A DNA stretch of 64,000 nt from Deroplatys truncata (GCA_030765065.1 CM060975.1:163838993-163902992); one strand, 5' to 3'; shown: positions 1 to 12,167, numbered from the stretch's first letter. A program made the numbers and translations. The notes: generated by a model not told the origin, from the letters alone.

Positions 1-1867
1 TAGTAGGTCTAATAATAATTTTCTTCAGCAATGAATATCTTACGGGTTACAAACAGACCATGACAACAGTGTAGAATCAAATTTTTGTACATCAGTTTTC
101 AACGCTTCTCGGTCTTGTTGATCCATTAACCTCAAAATGTTTTCCGCATCTAATCTTTAAATAATATTTATATTATTATAGTAGGATGTTTAAATTGTTT
201 TAGTACTGTAAATAGGTGCACTATTTTACTTATGTAACTAATTTAGAGCTTACGTTGTAAATTTTAAGCTTTTAAATTGATGATCCACTTGAGATTTAAT
301 GTTGAAACTAGAAGTGCAAAAAGCGGATTTTTGGATGCAAAAAATTAGGGATGTTTTATTGAAACTTGTTGTGTTTAACTTTATGTTAGATAAGGGATGG
401 AAGGTGTCGAAGCTTCACGTTATTGCCTCGCACGTGTCCCAAAGTGTTGCCGGACTATAGTTCATGATAGACCTTGATTGCGTTTCCTATGGGTGAATCA
501 ATGTAACATTCCATAGACTTTTGTGCCTAAACGAAAAGATGCAAAATAATGGAGAAAGGAGTAGAGGTACCCATATAACATGCAGCGTTAACTGAGTTGT
601 GACTGAAACTGATTTAGCTGACGCACTAACTCACGTTTCTGCAATAGTCTGGCTTGGTGACTCACTCTCAGCCATTTCATTTACCTACTCCGGTGGCCAA
701 AATCTGTGAATCTATCCAGCAAAAACAAATCGGGACTTAAGACGTGAGATAATGTAGCACATTGAAATATTTGATTTTTTCCTTCCATCTGTTAGTTTGG
801 GCTTACGCAGGCTAATTTCCGTAATATGGATAGAAAATTCTTTAAAATAAGGTTTTATAGTTACATAAAAGGAAGCAGAGAAATTATTATTGTTACTATT
901 ATTATAATTGACTAACAATATGGTATATATAACATATGGCATTAAGATAACATAATTGCTGCCAATTGGAGAATGTCAAACAGGAATAATTTCGGGATTA
1001 GCATACAATACAAAATTGGTTACATGCGTTTATACACAGAAAAATACTAATAAGAACATATTTCAGTGAACTAACTATCGCGTTTACAATCTTTATAATG
1101 TTAGTATCGAGTACTGGTGCTAAAAAATCAGTAACGTATCGAGTATCGAGAAACAGTGGTATCGTCCCATCACTAAAAAATCTTTACGAAGAAGTGTTTC
1201 GATTTCTAAATGGGTGAAGTAATTGTGTAATGTCCTTACTGTCTCACAGATATATCAAGTAATAATCTTATATCGTTGAAAGGTAAGAGGAGGGGGAAAT
1301 CAGGTTCCTTTCAACTGTGCGTAATTTAAATCTATCTTTACACAGTTATTAGAAAAGACATGTGTCTATAGGATCAAATGTTAACATGTGCAAGTATTCC
1401 GTGCCGATTGAATTTGGACGTCGTAATACTGTGATCTTCGGCACAGAAGGCGTTTTTATCCAAACTTAATTTTTGCTAAATGTCTGACAAACAGTAGGCA
1501 TATCTATGGATGAAAATGATTAATATGTTATGGGACAGAGATTTTGGATATTCATTTCCTCTCTGGAAAGAAAGAAATATATGGCGGTTTGAAAAAATTG
1601 AAGTTTGTATTCCTTGCCGATTTTCGCTGTTTGCTTTATGAATCTCATTTTGGTCAGAATGTTCCAAAAAGCTCAATCAAATGCCGTATGTCATTAAGCC
1701 CACTCATGTTACACAAGGAGAAGTTGCCTGAAAGAGGTTGTTGATTCCATCCGCACTGGCGGTTGTAAGACATGCAGCCAGAATAGCTTCTGATCGAAAT
1801 TGCTGTATAAATACCCTAAGCTAGAGAGATACAGTATTTATTTACATTCATATATACCGTCAGGACT
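1..1867. other. AT-rich intergenic sequence
   Basis: Apart from the small hAT-like relic no gene is supported. Short frames at 712-942 and 1476-1744 have no recognisable motif. Confidence 0.5.
1120..1182. mobile_element. Possible hAT-type relic (about 43 bp between short direct repeats)
   Basis: CTAAAAAATC occurs at 1120-1129 and 1173-1182. Between them lies a sequence starting AGTAACG and ending CGTCCCATCA, which recalls hAT ends of CAGTGATGGG type. It is too short to be certain. Confidence 0.3.
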
Positions 1868-2327
1868 TACCGAGCGAGATGGTTCAGGCGGTTACGTCTG
1901 TGGCCCGCATTCGGAAGGTCCCGGGATCGATCCTGGCGACCGCTCAGTCTGCGTTTTTCGTGGTTTCCCCGGGTCACCAGGCGAATGCTGGGGTGCTTCA
2001 TCTTCTACCACGACTCTCCTTCCTCTCATTTCTTGTCCCCATCCTCTTCCTTGCTATCTGTTTCAGGGCTGTAGGACCAGGTGTCGGTGTTTGGCGGGTT
2101 GGGGCTGGGCGGTGGCTTACGCTCTTTAAAATATTTCTTCGCTGGTCGCTGCGTTAGGTTTCTGCTCAGTGTGGGGCTCCGCGAGATGGCGGGGGACCCT
2201 GGAGTTTGGTGGTTTGTGGGCAGGGACCGTGCGGCGTCGGATGCGTTCTATCTGGAATCGTTAGGGACCCTCCGGTGCGGTGCTCTGCCCCGGTTCCCCT
2301 CCATGATACGTACCTTTACCAGTACAT
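1868..2327 (+). mobile_element. tRNA-derived SINE, family S1, copy a
   Basis: The head ACCGAGCGAGATGGTTCAGG resembles a tRNA A box region, and GGGATCGATCC, 50 bases on, a B box. The body shares GTTTCCCCGGGTCACCAGG-like and CTGTAGGACCAGGTG blocks with the copy at 58285-58830, and both end near a CTTTACC stretch. The copy is shorter than S1b by about 85 bases in its second half. The open frames over it are not genes. Confidence 0.8.
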
Positions 2328-4361
2328 TTCTGTGTACTGTTTCATTTGAACTACTTGGGTTCATTAAATGAGCAGCTCGTTTCTGAAGTATTGAAGTCTG
2401 ACACTGCTAATGAGCTTGTCTTATAGGAGAAACTTTGTTCGCCTTTTCTAACTCAATAAATCTTTATAATGCTTAATAATGTTATCAACAAATAGCACAA
2501 TGTATAATTTTTTTTAAAATATCTTAAGTTGTCTTTATCAGCAAACGAGAATTGGGCAGGGTTTCACTAAGTTGAATGTGATAAAAATTCAATCTACCAC
2601 AGTTTATTTGCGAAGAACCTAACGTGCTCGATGATTAATCTTTTGCCCAGAAAATACAAACGTGGTGTGCAGTAAACGGTGAAAGAGAATATATACATTT
2701 TTAAATGGAAACAAATGAATAGTACGAGTATGTTCGCAAGATTTGACAGCCAGATTTTTTTTAATTAACTGTGAGGCACAGCTTCAGGCTGTTTTGGGGG
2801 CTTTTGTTTTTCCTTCCAACAGAGTTCTACGGCAACACAGCCCAGTGTTTCCTTAGAGACAATTCATGTAATGTTTGACAACAGAATATTAATCAGCAAT
2901 AACAGATGGTCCTCATGAACTCTAGACATAACCTCCGGCGGTTGTTAGATCTAGGAAAACTTTGAAGATAAACAGAACAAATACAAACAGATTAGCTGAA
3001 GAATATAAAGTTTCCAGAGATCAATTCAGTTTTCAAGGGAATTAAAGAAATGTTGCCCTAAATGCGTAGAGGAGAGGGTGAACAGTTCCAGCATCTTCTT
3101 GCATGATATGCGTGAGTATAATACAACTTTGTAACTGTATTGCAGTTAATTACAAGGTCACTACAGCGCTTCTACCACGGTATACTGTGATGCTTGACTG
3201 CTGCGAGGAAGCCGTACCAGTCAAAACAGGTGCGTCGTCACGCAGGTCTGCTTATAAGTAATTTGAATGATTCTATGGTTTCCACGTAGTATAGTTGAGT
3301 GCACGGAAAGATTTTGATTTTCATATGTATTATTATTAATTTATTTAGTAGGAATATTATTTCCGATGTTGATGCTTCTGGTTTCCTATACGTTTCGCTT
3401 CATTTAATTCTGAGGGAAACTCATTACCTGTGTTCCACGCCAGCGCTGGATAAGCCAATCTCTTATTGGTTTGAATTAAAGTTCGAGACACACTCATTAG
3501 CCTATGAACAAAGCTCAGGTCAAAGGGGAGGGGGTATGGAAACATTTTACCTGAGTAGCTGGAAGACATGCTTCACAACGACAATCCACTCTGTGCTATG
3601 GCTTGATTTCAAAAGCTCGGCATCAAATATTAGCCAATGAACACAGTTCATTTCAGGCTTAGGGGCGAAGGAAAAGGGGAGAGTTAGGCAAACATTAAGT
3701 GGAGAACCAGTGGGCTTGACAGAGGCGTTTTAAAATTTCCTTACCGACATGGATCACTGCGTCTTAATGTCGGCACAATTGTATGAACTCGACTATACAT
3801 CTATACTCCTTTATGATAGGAAGAAATGACCAAGAGTATCTCAGAAGAGTTATGGTTCCTCGACAGAAAAGCTTAACTTCCTACTCGAACTTCATACTTT
3901 CTGCTGTTCCTTCCCGATAACAGCATGGTTTTTCCGTACAACAAGCAGTATTTATATACAGTTTGCTCGCATGGTTGCACACCAGCTTATGCTTTGAAGA
4001 CGCTTTTGCATAGTTTTATAAAGGAACTTATAAAGGGAAGGAAGTCTGTTGTAGTTACAAACAGGATTTTTGAAGCAGTGGACAAGAATAGTAATTTTTG
4101 GAAAATATTGACGTTTCGGTATTAACTCAATAATGCACGAATAACTTTATGAACTTTGTTAAATCAACAAATAATTGTTTTGCACAATAATTATAATTTA
4201 TTCGTCGTCTATTGGCGTTACTCCTAGACAACGTCCACAATTGAATTTCGTCTGACTAGATAAGGTCAGTTTAATGCTCTCAAAGCAGCTACGGTAACGC
4301 CCAAAATTAAAATTGCACCGGTTATTCGGCGATAAAAAGGAATGAAAGAAAACCTTACATT
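2328..4361. other. Intergenic sequence, no gene recognised
   Basis: The 113-codon frame at 3299-3640 shows no family motif and low-complexity composition. Several CCAAT/ATTGG pentamers cluster at about 3450-3640, without a TATA box in a fitting place. Confidence 0.45.
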
Positions 4362-4850
4362 CAGATGACTTTCTCTACCCAATATCGTTTATTTGCATAT
4401 AGCTTCTACGAACTATTGTTAGGAAATCTAATTTTTCTATCTACTTCATGTTAATGGAGGTAAACCTTTGCAGAAATAGTTAAATTATCCATTTCACTGG
4501 TAGTTCAAGGGGGATAGAGGAAACCCAATCTATACTCAGACGTTTAAAAGCGGGACGATGTATGCCGGCCTTGACATTCCATAGTCTTTCCATGATATAG
4601 CTAGACTTTCTATACATAGCTAGAAACAGCAACAGCACTTCAAAATAAAAATGACTTAAGGATCGAAAAATTCAAAAGAATAGTAAGGAATACTGCTGAT
4701 GGCTGATCGGAAATGCTGATATAAAATAGGTTAACTGAAATGCATTTTTTATTTAAAATAGATCTATATTTTAGATCTATATTTTTGGTAGTATGTTTCT
4801 ATCTCTTAAGTTTTGCCCGTTATACAAAGTTATACAAAATTCCTAAACGA
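4362..4850 (+). repeat. Family A repeat, 5' half
   Basis: Starts with the family head (ACATTCAGATGACTTTCTCTACCC), has the TCTACTTCATGTTAATGGAG block and ends near TTATACAAAATTCC. Beyond 4850 the sequence flips to the opposite strand. Confidence 0.7.
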
Positions 4851-4854
4851 GTAA

Positions 4855-5110
4855 GGATTTTTATTAAAATATCACACACATAAGATATTTACATGAAAAA
4901 TAAAATGTATATCTTCAATTTTCTAAGAATAGTCTGTGAAGTCCTCCTCCTTGGAAAAAAAATTATATAATTTTGTATAACTGTCATACTTTAAGAAATA
5001 GATAAAAACGTAAAAAACAAGAAATGTGGATCTCATTAAAACAATGTATTTCAAATAAACTTTTCAGATATCCGTTAGTATTGGTTCGAAATTTTCACTA
5101 CTTTTTATTA
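4855..5110 (-). repeat. Family A repeat, internal piece, inverted
   Basis: Contains the reverse complement of the family middle (ATACAAAATT, ACTTCACAGAC and ATACATTTTATTTTTCATG blocks). With 4362-4850 it forms a head-to-head fold. Confidence 0.6.
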
Positions 5111-5121
5111 TATTTATTTTC

Positions 5122-5790
5122 TCTAGACTACGTACCTATTAGGTAGAGAAGGTAACGCATTCCACCCAAAAATGCCGATACCGGAAATACATGTTTGAGG
5201 CCTCCGGAGAAAAAAATTATAAGAAGGTCCGCGTGCGCATGCGCATGTGTGTATGTAATAACCCCAAAACGAAATGTTCAATAAATACGAAACTTGGTAT
5301 TTAGCTTAGCATTTACCAGTGAAGCGATAAGAAGATTTTGAAGAAAACTACACTTGCCATGGAAGATTTTTCAGAATTTTAGATTTTCACAGAAATTGCT
5401 CTAACGATTTTGATTGAAATATGTTTAAGGTATTTTCATGAAAAATAAGTGTATCTTGAATTTTCTGGAAATATCCTGTGAAGGTTTTTTCATTCGTTGA
5501 GAATTTTGTAGGATTTTGTATAACTGAAAAACCAAAGAGATAAACGAAGACGTAGCAAGCAAAAAATGTAGCTCTTATAATTACACAATTAATTCCCAGT
5601 AACTTTTTTTGTGGTATCTGAAATATACGAGATATCCATTATGACTTTAATTTTTAAGATGCCGACGCTTTTCACTTGTTTCTCACGATGCCCTTGAAAG
5701 AGTATGATCAGCATATAGCCTTCGCTTTTAAACATCTGACTGTCGATTCAGTTTCCCCAAGCTTCAAGCTGTTGGCTTTCATTGCAATCA
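5122..5790 (-). repeat. Family A repeat, 3' part to near the head
   Basis: On the minus strand it ends with GGAATGCGTTACCTTCTCTA and a palindromic CTACC...GTAGTCTAGAGAAA. The frame at 5676-5915 is a shadow of its inner part. Confidence 0.7.
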
Positions 5791-6147
5791 CAACATTCTT
5801 CCATAATATGCACTTACTATTGGAGTCTCACAGAACTCGAAGCTACGGATGTGTGGTGTGGAGACTAAAACAGTATAATAAAGAAGCACACATCCTGCAC
5901 AACTTCATAACGTAGGTCAAGGATATTTTCTGATAGATACATATCAATAAGTAACACTTGTTTTATACACTTTGCAACTTTTATTGACTAAATATTTATA
6001 ACATAAACTCTTACAAATGCAAACAATCAAGTTATTTTCATAAAGTGGAAAGAAAATAGAATGTAATGAAATTCATAAACAACATATGGAATGTGTGGTA
6101 CAATAAAACTCTTAATAGTGCACATAGCATAGATTACATTTAGTTGA

Positions 6148-6171
6148 TACTACTACTACTATTATTATTAT

Positions 6172-6226
<55 letters not shown>
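6148..6226 (+). repeat. (TAC)n/(TAT)n microsatellite
   Basis: TAC trinucleotide run with an ATT interruption. The serine-run frame on the other strand is an artefact. Confidence 0.98.
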
Positions 6227-6227
<1 letters not shown>

Positions 6228-7343
6228 TTAAAACAACAATAACACTCTATGAAATTCAAACTTGAAGTAATATGGAATGTGTTCTGTAGTATCCTACATG
6301 ACACATTTATTTTTCCCTTCATTATCGAATGGTTCCACAGAAATTTCTAAAATAGCCTTCGATTGATTAGCAAATTTGCTCCTTGCTCTACAACGGTAAA
6401 ATAAAGCTAATATACCTGCATCTAGAGAACAAATCATATGAGTCGGAAAAGGAAGGAAAACCGATTTGGAGTATAAAACGCTATTTATTGTTTGTTGCAC
6501 TTACCATTAGAAATGACAATTGTGAATCGGCAAACAAAATGATGTTACGAATAATTCTAATCATACGTTAATTTGAAATCTATTTAACAATAGCACAAAA
6601 TTGATAAAAAATTGCAACTACTTAGCAAATTGTGAAACCAATTACAGCGGAAAACGTAGACTAACAGTCAAAGAAGCGTTGGAAAATATGGGGCTGTAAT
6701 TCGAACATTCTAGATTTCCGATCAGCTCTGCCCCACGTGTCTCTTAGTTATTTTTAGCACGTCTACTAAAAATAGGCCGAGCTAAAGAATTATTGAGTTA
6801 ACATTTCATTCGTATTTCTGTTTGCTGCAGTACCTTTATTATATTTCCATTTAAAAGGTTACTTGTTCATTTCTTTGGTTTGCTTATCAAACGCCTCTAA
6901 TTATGGAAGCGTAAAAGGAAAAGCATCCGGAAGTCGTGCCTATGGAGTTTGATCAAAGCCAGCCTGAAAAAACGAATGTATGCCAGAGGCAGATATACTT
7001 TGCATAGCTTTGAATCCCGGACAATCGCTATCGAGAGGGGCGATGAGGATCCTGTCATATATCATTCGTGAGGTAGCGGTTGATTTGTATGATTATATTA
7101 AAATATCCAGTTATTGAAACACAAGGCCAGTACACACCATATAGGCAACCGATGATGCAAAGCAATCCAAAATACATAAGATTAGGATGAATATTACGCA
7201 CTAAAAACCGATAGGATCCACCTAGTTCGTATGGAAGTCATGCACAGTTATGAATTATTTCTTAAAAGAGTTACAAAAATTAGGGTATTTCAGTTTGTAT
7301 ATGAACCGTTTCATACTAAAAATAACTTGAACAGTATTTTATA

Positions 7344-8653
7344 CGAGGGTTGGAACTTAAATAGTGCCAACTATTTACAGCCAATACAAAAGAGTTACAT
7401 GTTAGCAACCTTTACTGCCCTTCAATGTAGTCACCAGCGTTGTGTATAACCCGTTGCTAGCGATGTAAAAGTCGTAGTATACCTTTAGCAGAGCCTATTC
7501 TGTTGATAGTGGAATGGAGCGGTATACTGCCTGACGAATCTCTGGAACAGTTCTGAAGCGAATGTCACAAAGTGCTTCCTTCATCTTCGGAATCAAATCA
7601 AAGTCACAAGGACTTAAGTTCGGGGAGTATGGTGGATGGTACAGCACTTCCCAGCCCCATCGACCTAACAAATCAGCCAGAGCTTGCGCTGTATGCGCCC
7701 GAGCATTGTCGTGCAAAATGATGGGCGGATTCTGCAGGAAGTGTTGCCGCTTCTTTTTCACAGCTGGTCCAGGTGGTGCTCCAAAAACGAACGGTAATAC
7801 TGCGCATTGACAGTCTGCCGTGGAGGAATGCAATGCGTTAGGATAACACCATCACAGACATACACGAGAATCACCATAACTTTCACATTGCTGGGGTTCT
7901 GAGGAACTTTCGATTTTCGTGGCGACCCATAATGATGCCATTCATTCGATTGGTGTTTCAGTTTTGGCTCATACGATTTGGCCCATGTCTCATCCAGCGT
8001 TATGATATGGCGTAAGAAAGCCTCCCCTTCACGCTCATAGTGGTCCAAGTGCGTCCTAGCAGCGTCGTAACGCAACCATTTCTGCATTTCCGTAAAATTA
8101 TGCGGAACCCATCGTGATGCAATTTTTCGCATGCCCAGGCGTTCCTTCAGGATGTGAAGCATAGTCGTATGCGCTAATCCGGATTCTTGGGCGAGCTCAC
8201 GAATCGTCTGGCTTCGATCACTGTCCAGCATCGCGGCAGGAGCATGCACTTCTTCTTCACTGATGCTAGGACCACCTGCCCGATGCATGTCTGCCACACT
8301 TTGCCGACCATCGTTGAAGGCTTTTACCCAACGTGCTAATGTTCTGTAAGGCAATGCAGATTCCGCGCAAGCCTCTTAAAGACCTTGATGACACTGTCGT
8401 GCAGTACGACCTCTGGCACATTCAATCTTTATCCTACTCCGTTGTTCCTATTTCGAAAACATCGTGACAACACTACCTTAGACCGCTAGCTCACAAGTGA
8501 CTCTGTTTCTCTCGACTGTGCGCACGAAGGGAGAGTCCATTTGCTCTGAGGTAAGGTAGGTGTGTGACTAACGTGTGCTATCAGCGACAATATTAGATTC
8601 CGTTGCATAGCGTCTCTACAGCAGTGTTGGCACTATTTAAGTTCCAACCCTCG
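7344..8653 (-). mobile_element. Complete-length mariner (Tc1/mariner) element, transposase dead
   Basis: Terminal inverted repeats are perfect over 28 bases: 7344-7371 begins CGAGGGTTGGAACTTAAATA, and 8626-8653 is its exact reverse complement. TA target-site duplications flank them at 7342-7343 and 8654-8655. The 1310-bp length is typical. The interior carries a degenerate DD34D transposase read on the minus strand. Because both ends are intact, this copy could in principle still be a substrate for a related transposase supplied elsewhere, but it cannot make its own. Confidence 0.95.
7412..8462 (-). pseudogene. Mariner transposase pseudogene (DD34D)
   Basis: The reading begins MFSK at 8462 and ends GDYIEGQ with a stop at 7412-7414; the length of about 350 codons is normal for mariner. 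Recognisable parts are the N-terminal helix-turn-helix region (LPYRTLARWVKAF), a second DNA-binding helix set (IRELAQESGLAHTTMLHILK), then the catalytic triad: D in TLDETW, D in ILHDNARAH and D in SPCDFDL. Exactly 34 residues separate the last two, so this is mariner proper rather than Tc1 (DD34E). It is broken by stops within the first ~30 codons (after MFSK and after HQGL), a frameshift between the first and second aspartates (about 7760-7780), a further frameshift near 7500-7510 and a stop in the last 20 codons. All three catalytic aspartates survive, so decay looks neutral and recent. Confidence 0.9.
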
Positions 8654-8655
8654 TA

Positions 8656-10016
8656 AATTGCAACGCTTCTTTAAATTGACTAATAAGTACATATATGTTC
8701 TTGGTACGTAACTTTTACAAAAGGAATATTATTTTTTTAATTTACTTTTGTTTGTATTTATTTTATGAGTAAATTGGAAGAGGTCTAAGCTAATGGTTAA
8801 AATTAAAATCATATGCTTGAGAGTGTGCACTGGAGAAAACTCCGTTTCAGAACGGATTAAATTATCTGTCTTATATTTATGAGCAAGGGATATTGTTCCA
8901 GAAGGAACTATAACGTTTAAAATAAAGGGATAGCTGCAGTCAAGCAGGCAAGTGCTACTTAGTGTTCTACGATATTTCTAATTTTATTGGAATTAGCATT
9001 TCATTTAATTCTTCCTTATACCATTGTATATTTTTCCATTAGATTATAATTATTTTGATTTAAAAAGGCATATGCAAAATAGGACATCCACATTATCATA
9101 CCCCCGTGGATAATTTTCTCTAAAACAAAGTATCTAATTGACATATTTCCGAAAATGACAATAAATTCACAGTATTAACATTTAACACCATCACCTCGAT
9201 CACAGGCAACACCACGATCATACCTTGATCATACGCAACACCATCAACTCACCATCACTTGAAATGATCGCCATAACAGGAAATGCAAAAGCTGCAGCGT
9301 CGAAGCACTGGTTGCCTCTTAAAGAATTCAGAATAATTTCGAAGAGCATGCAGATATAAACAAAACCAGCACGCCAGGAACGTCAGGAGCATCCACCATA
9401 CTCTTCATGTGTCCAAGTAAGTAAACACCGAGAGGATAAAGATCAACTGATCTTTCAGGCAATGCCTTGGGTCCGCCTTGACTAATCTAGTTTTTTTAGA
9501 GAGCCTGCGATTTATAGAGACTCAATTATTGCGAAGCTAATCTGTTGCAACTAGCTGCTCCTTGTTTATGTATTAGCTTCGGTTGATCGGTTGTTCTGTG
9601 ACCGCTTAAATGAAGAAGGGTATACAGGAAGTCAGAGCTCTGTCTTGCGTGAACCATGTGCGCTGTTGCATGAGAGCTTGCACATCTAGCTCGATTAACA
9701 CATACATATTATTTAGAATATGTAGCATTTTTGCTGAAATAGTTGAAAGTCATCTCATACATGGTATAACACGTTGTATGTTATGTACTCTGACTTACTG
9801 TAGTTATGTTAGGAAGAGATGACGTGCATTCCTAAGGAACTCTTCTTCCTGATCACGATTATGACTATAACAATGAGCTTAATTAATTTTAACATTATGA
9901 ATATACATGTTCTGGGTGTGACGAAATTTACTCTAAAAATTCTTGTACCTTAGTATTGTATCAGAATGTCTTGGTATTGATCAGCTGAGCATACTGCTCT
10001 CTAATTCTTACTTAAC
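8656..10016. other. Intergenic sequence
   Basis: No coding motif. An imperfect ATCAC/ACACC-rich minisatellite-like stretch lies at about 9185-9270. Confidence 0.45.
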
Positions 10017-10200
10017 TCAATTACTGAACCATTGCTGAAGTCTGACCAGTTGCACTGGCTGAAGTGACACAAGCAGAAACGTTAATAAAGGTAATAACGC
10101 TATAAAATCCAACTCGGTAAAGCCAAACTGTAAGCACTTATAAGTCACAAGAGAAAAGAAGTTTCCTGTTATTTTGAAAGGGAGCTGAGCATTAAGCGTT
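10017..10200 (-). pseudogene. Gustatory receptor 3'-part pseudogene fragment (copy 2)
   Basis: On the minus strand, TGNFFSLVTYKCLQF matches ENNIFQLNKCLSTAS of the intact receptor. Then, in a shifted frame, VSACVTSASATGQTSAMVQ matches VSVSAQLATSEALQTSTIVQ, followed by an in-frame stop where the intact gene has Arg. At the DNA level the two stretches (about 10017-10090 and 11090-11150) align well by eye. At least one frameshift and one stop make it non-functional. The 108-codon frame at 10017-10343 follows only part of it and is not itself a gene. Downstream homology becomes too weak to follow. Confidence 0.6.
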
Positions 10201-10425
10201 TTCGAGCGTGGAATTGATTGTCTCTCTGGTATCAGTTTAAGTCCACAAATTTCATGGCAACACAAAACACTCACGCTGCATATCGTGGGCAAGTGCAGAA
10301 GACACCATAAGACGACACTCCAACTAGTTGGAGGTAGGTGCATTGAGGGTTAGAAGCAATATCGTTACTATGGAGCGTTTTTTCCTGGTCTCGATAACAT
10401 TTCAATGATGGCTTGAATTAATTAA

Positions 10426-10620
10426 CAGTTTCACTGTGTATATAGCCGATACATCAGCTATGTAGCATAGCAGAGTGGAATTTATTTTGAAGAATCCTAC
10501 AGCACTATGCTAATAAACTGTCCTGACTTGCCGAAAAAAGATTTGATTCTCACACATTGCTGAAAAATTCACGCTAAATTGCTGAACTGTCACTGAAGTT
10601 TGACGTTCATTGGTCATTAC
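10426..10620 (-). pseudogene. Gustatory receptor 3'-end pseudogene fragment (copy 1)
   Basis: The minus strand encodes SAVGFFKINSTLLCYIADVS followed by AIYTV, which lines up with SAAGVFKVNSALLCSIIGAS plus TTYIV of the intact receptor at 10905-12167. Upstream in the same frame, NQIFFRQVRTVY corresponds to LQAFSQQIRDTK of the intact gene, and one in-frame stop lies just before the SAVGFF block. The final Q-containing motif is lost. No start codon or upstream transmembrane part could be followed beyond about 10620. This is a truncated tandem duplicate in the same orientation, about 285 bases past the stop of the intact gene. Confidence 0.7.
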
Positions 10621-10904
10621 TTGGAGAGAAACTGGAACCAGTAGAAATGGTTCAAGCTGTAACACTACTACAGAAGCTCAGCTAATACATTTTTATAGAT
10701 TTGCGCCTGTAAAATCCGAACATGTAGTATACATAGAAACTGAAAGAGCATAGAAACTGCCTATTACGTCAATGAGTTCGTCGATTTCGCCAAGTGCTGA
10801 AGGTTACATACTTGTTTTGTTTGAAGGAGTGTAGTCTCAGAGACGATGTTCAAGCATTCGACTTTCCTATTAAAGTTTTCTTCTCAAAGTAATTTTGCTT
10901 ATGT

Positions 10905-12167
10905 TCAATTAATTTGTGTCATTATAACAATGTATGTTGTGGATGCCCCAATGATGGAGCATAGTAGGGCGGAATTTACTTTGAAGACTCCTGCGGCACT
11001 AAATTCAAACTTAGTGTCTCGAATCTGTTGAGAAAACGCTTGGAGCTCCCGAAGCACTTTCTGGTCCTCATTTAACCTCAGACTCAATCGCTGAACGATT
11101 GTTGATGTTTGAAGAGCTTCACTGGTCGCTAACTGAGCAGAAACGGACACACACAGAAATTTTATTAGGTGCAATATCACGATAGATGCTGTGCTGAGAC
11201 ATTTATTCAGCTGAAATATATTATTTTCAGCTGTCAGAAGCCAAAATGTAGCAAACACATAAATTACAAATGCAAAGAAGCTCTCTGCAATGTCAACAAG
11301 CATTAAGAGCCCGTACATCGAATTTAGGGTTTCCCCTGCATCAAATAATGTTCCATAAATTTCGCGGTAACATCGAATTCTCAGGTAATTTGTCAAAGGC
11401 CAAGTACTGTAGATGTTGGGCGATACTCTGATTTTCTGAAAGTTAGAATGTTTTCTTAGAAGTAGCCCGGCGTCAGAAACAATGCTGATGCTGTCTAAGA
11501 ATTCCTCTTGGTCAAGATGATAATTCAAGATAGCAAAGCGGTGCTTCAGAATAAGTTGAAAGGTAATGAAGTGCGAATTAATGATACCATTAATCATTAC
11601 AACTGGAACAATTGAGAGCACCCACTGCCATTGCATTACATCATTCCAAGCGTATGCTACATAAATAAGAGCAGCAATACAGTATGTCAACTTCAAAGAA
11701 AGTTCCATAACCAGTAATGCTTTGGTATTTCTGTAAGTCCGCTGCAAGTGTCCACTCAACAATATAGAATCCAGAGCTGATATTTTGTTTATTAGTCTTA
11801 CCATACGTTGCCAGTGCTTGAATGAGAGCACAAGCATAGAAATCAGGGTTCCACAGCAGGTAGTTACAATTGCGATTATATGTGCCGTGTGAAGATTTCT
11901 GTTCAAACTTCGAAGTAATTTCCAGCGTGCATTGTCCCCCACTGCATGTGAGAACACGAAAACAGAGAGCGAAGCAAATACGAATACCGTCCAACCTGAG
12001 CTCCTTATAGCGACAGCTTCAGAAGCATTTATTTTCCGGAGTTTGTAGGGTGCTAATCCTGCTATTCTGGAGACAATGTATAATGGTTTTATTGAAGCAC
12101 AAAAGTCCAGGCGCACAGTCCCAGCATCTGCTTTGGACCACGCGTATTGAGGTTTAGGTAATATCAT
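10905..12167 (-). CDS. Gustatory receptor family protein (7-transmembrane chemoreceptor)
   Basis: The open frame runs without introns to a TGA at 10905-10907. The C-terminus reads TTYIVIMTQIN, matching the TYxxxxxQ signature of transmembrane segment 7 in insect gustatory receptors; just before it, FSAAGVFKVNSALL fits the family pattern (acGfF.vn..ll). About seven hydrophobic segments are visible, the last three around FFAFVIYVFATFWLL, IVILHLIKFLCVSV and LLCSIIGASTTYIVI. The frame is open up to Met at 12395 (496 aa), but I prefer Met at 12167 (420 aa). The usual N-terminal family motif, here IKPLYIVSRIAGLAPY, then starts about 26 residues in, and 420 aa is a normal family length; the extra 76 residues look unconserved. 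Family knowledge: these are ligand-gated cation channels in the membrane of taste neurons, with an intracellular N-terminus. The ligand cannot be read from sequence. Decayed relatives lie just downstream on the same strand. Confidence 0.85.
   Translation of the reverse strand: MILPKPQYAWSKADAGTVRLDFCASIKPLYIVSRIAGLAPYKLRKINASEAVAIRSSGWTVFVFASLSVFVFSHAVGDNARWKLLRSLNRNLHTAHIIAIVTTCCGTLISMLVLSFKHWQRMVRLINKISALDSILLSGHLQRTYRNTKALLVMELSLKLTYCIAALIYVAYAWNDVMQWQWVLSIVPVVMINGIINSHFITFQLILKHRFAILNYHLDQEEFLDSISIVSDAGLLLRKHSNFQKIRVSPNIYSTWPLTNYLRIRCYREIYGTLFDAGETLNSMYGLLMLVDIAESFFAFVIYVFATFWLLTAENNIFQLNKCLSTASIVILHLIKFLCVSVSAQLATSEALQTSTIVQRLSLRLNEDQKVLRELQAFSQQIRDTKFEFSAAGVFKVNSALLCSIIGASTTYIVIMTQIN

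Noticed and set aside
3299-3640. 113-codon plus-strand frame with a hydrophobic start
   Set aside because: No recognisable domain, overlaps an opposite-strand frame, and composition matches the surrounding intergenic DNA.
6140-6322. Serine-run protein; likewise the threonine-run frame at 59562-59864 and the isoleucine-run frame at 33247-33459
   Set aside because: Translations of trinucleotide microsatellites, not genes.
11641-11994. 117-codon minus-strand frame
   Set aside because: It is an out-of-frame shadow inside the gustatory receptor.
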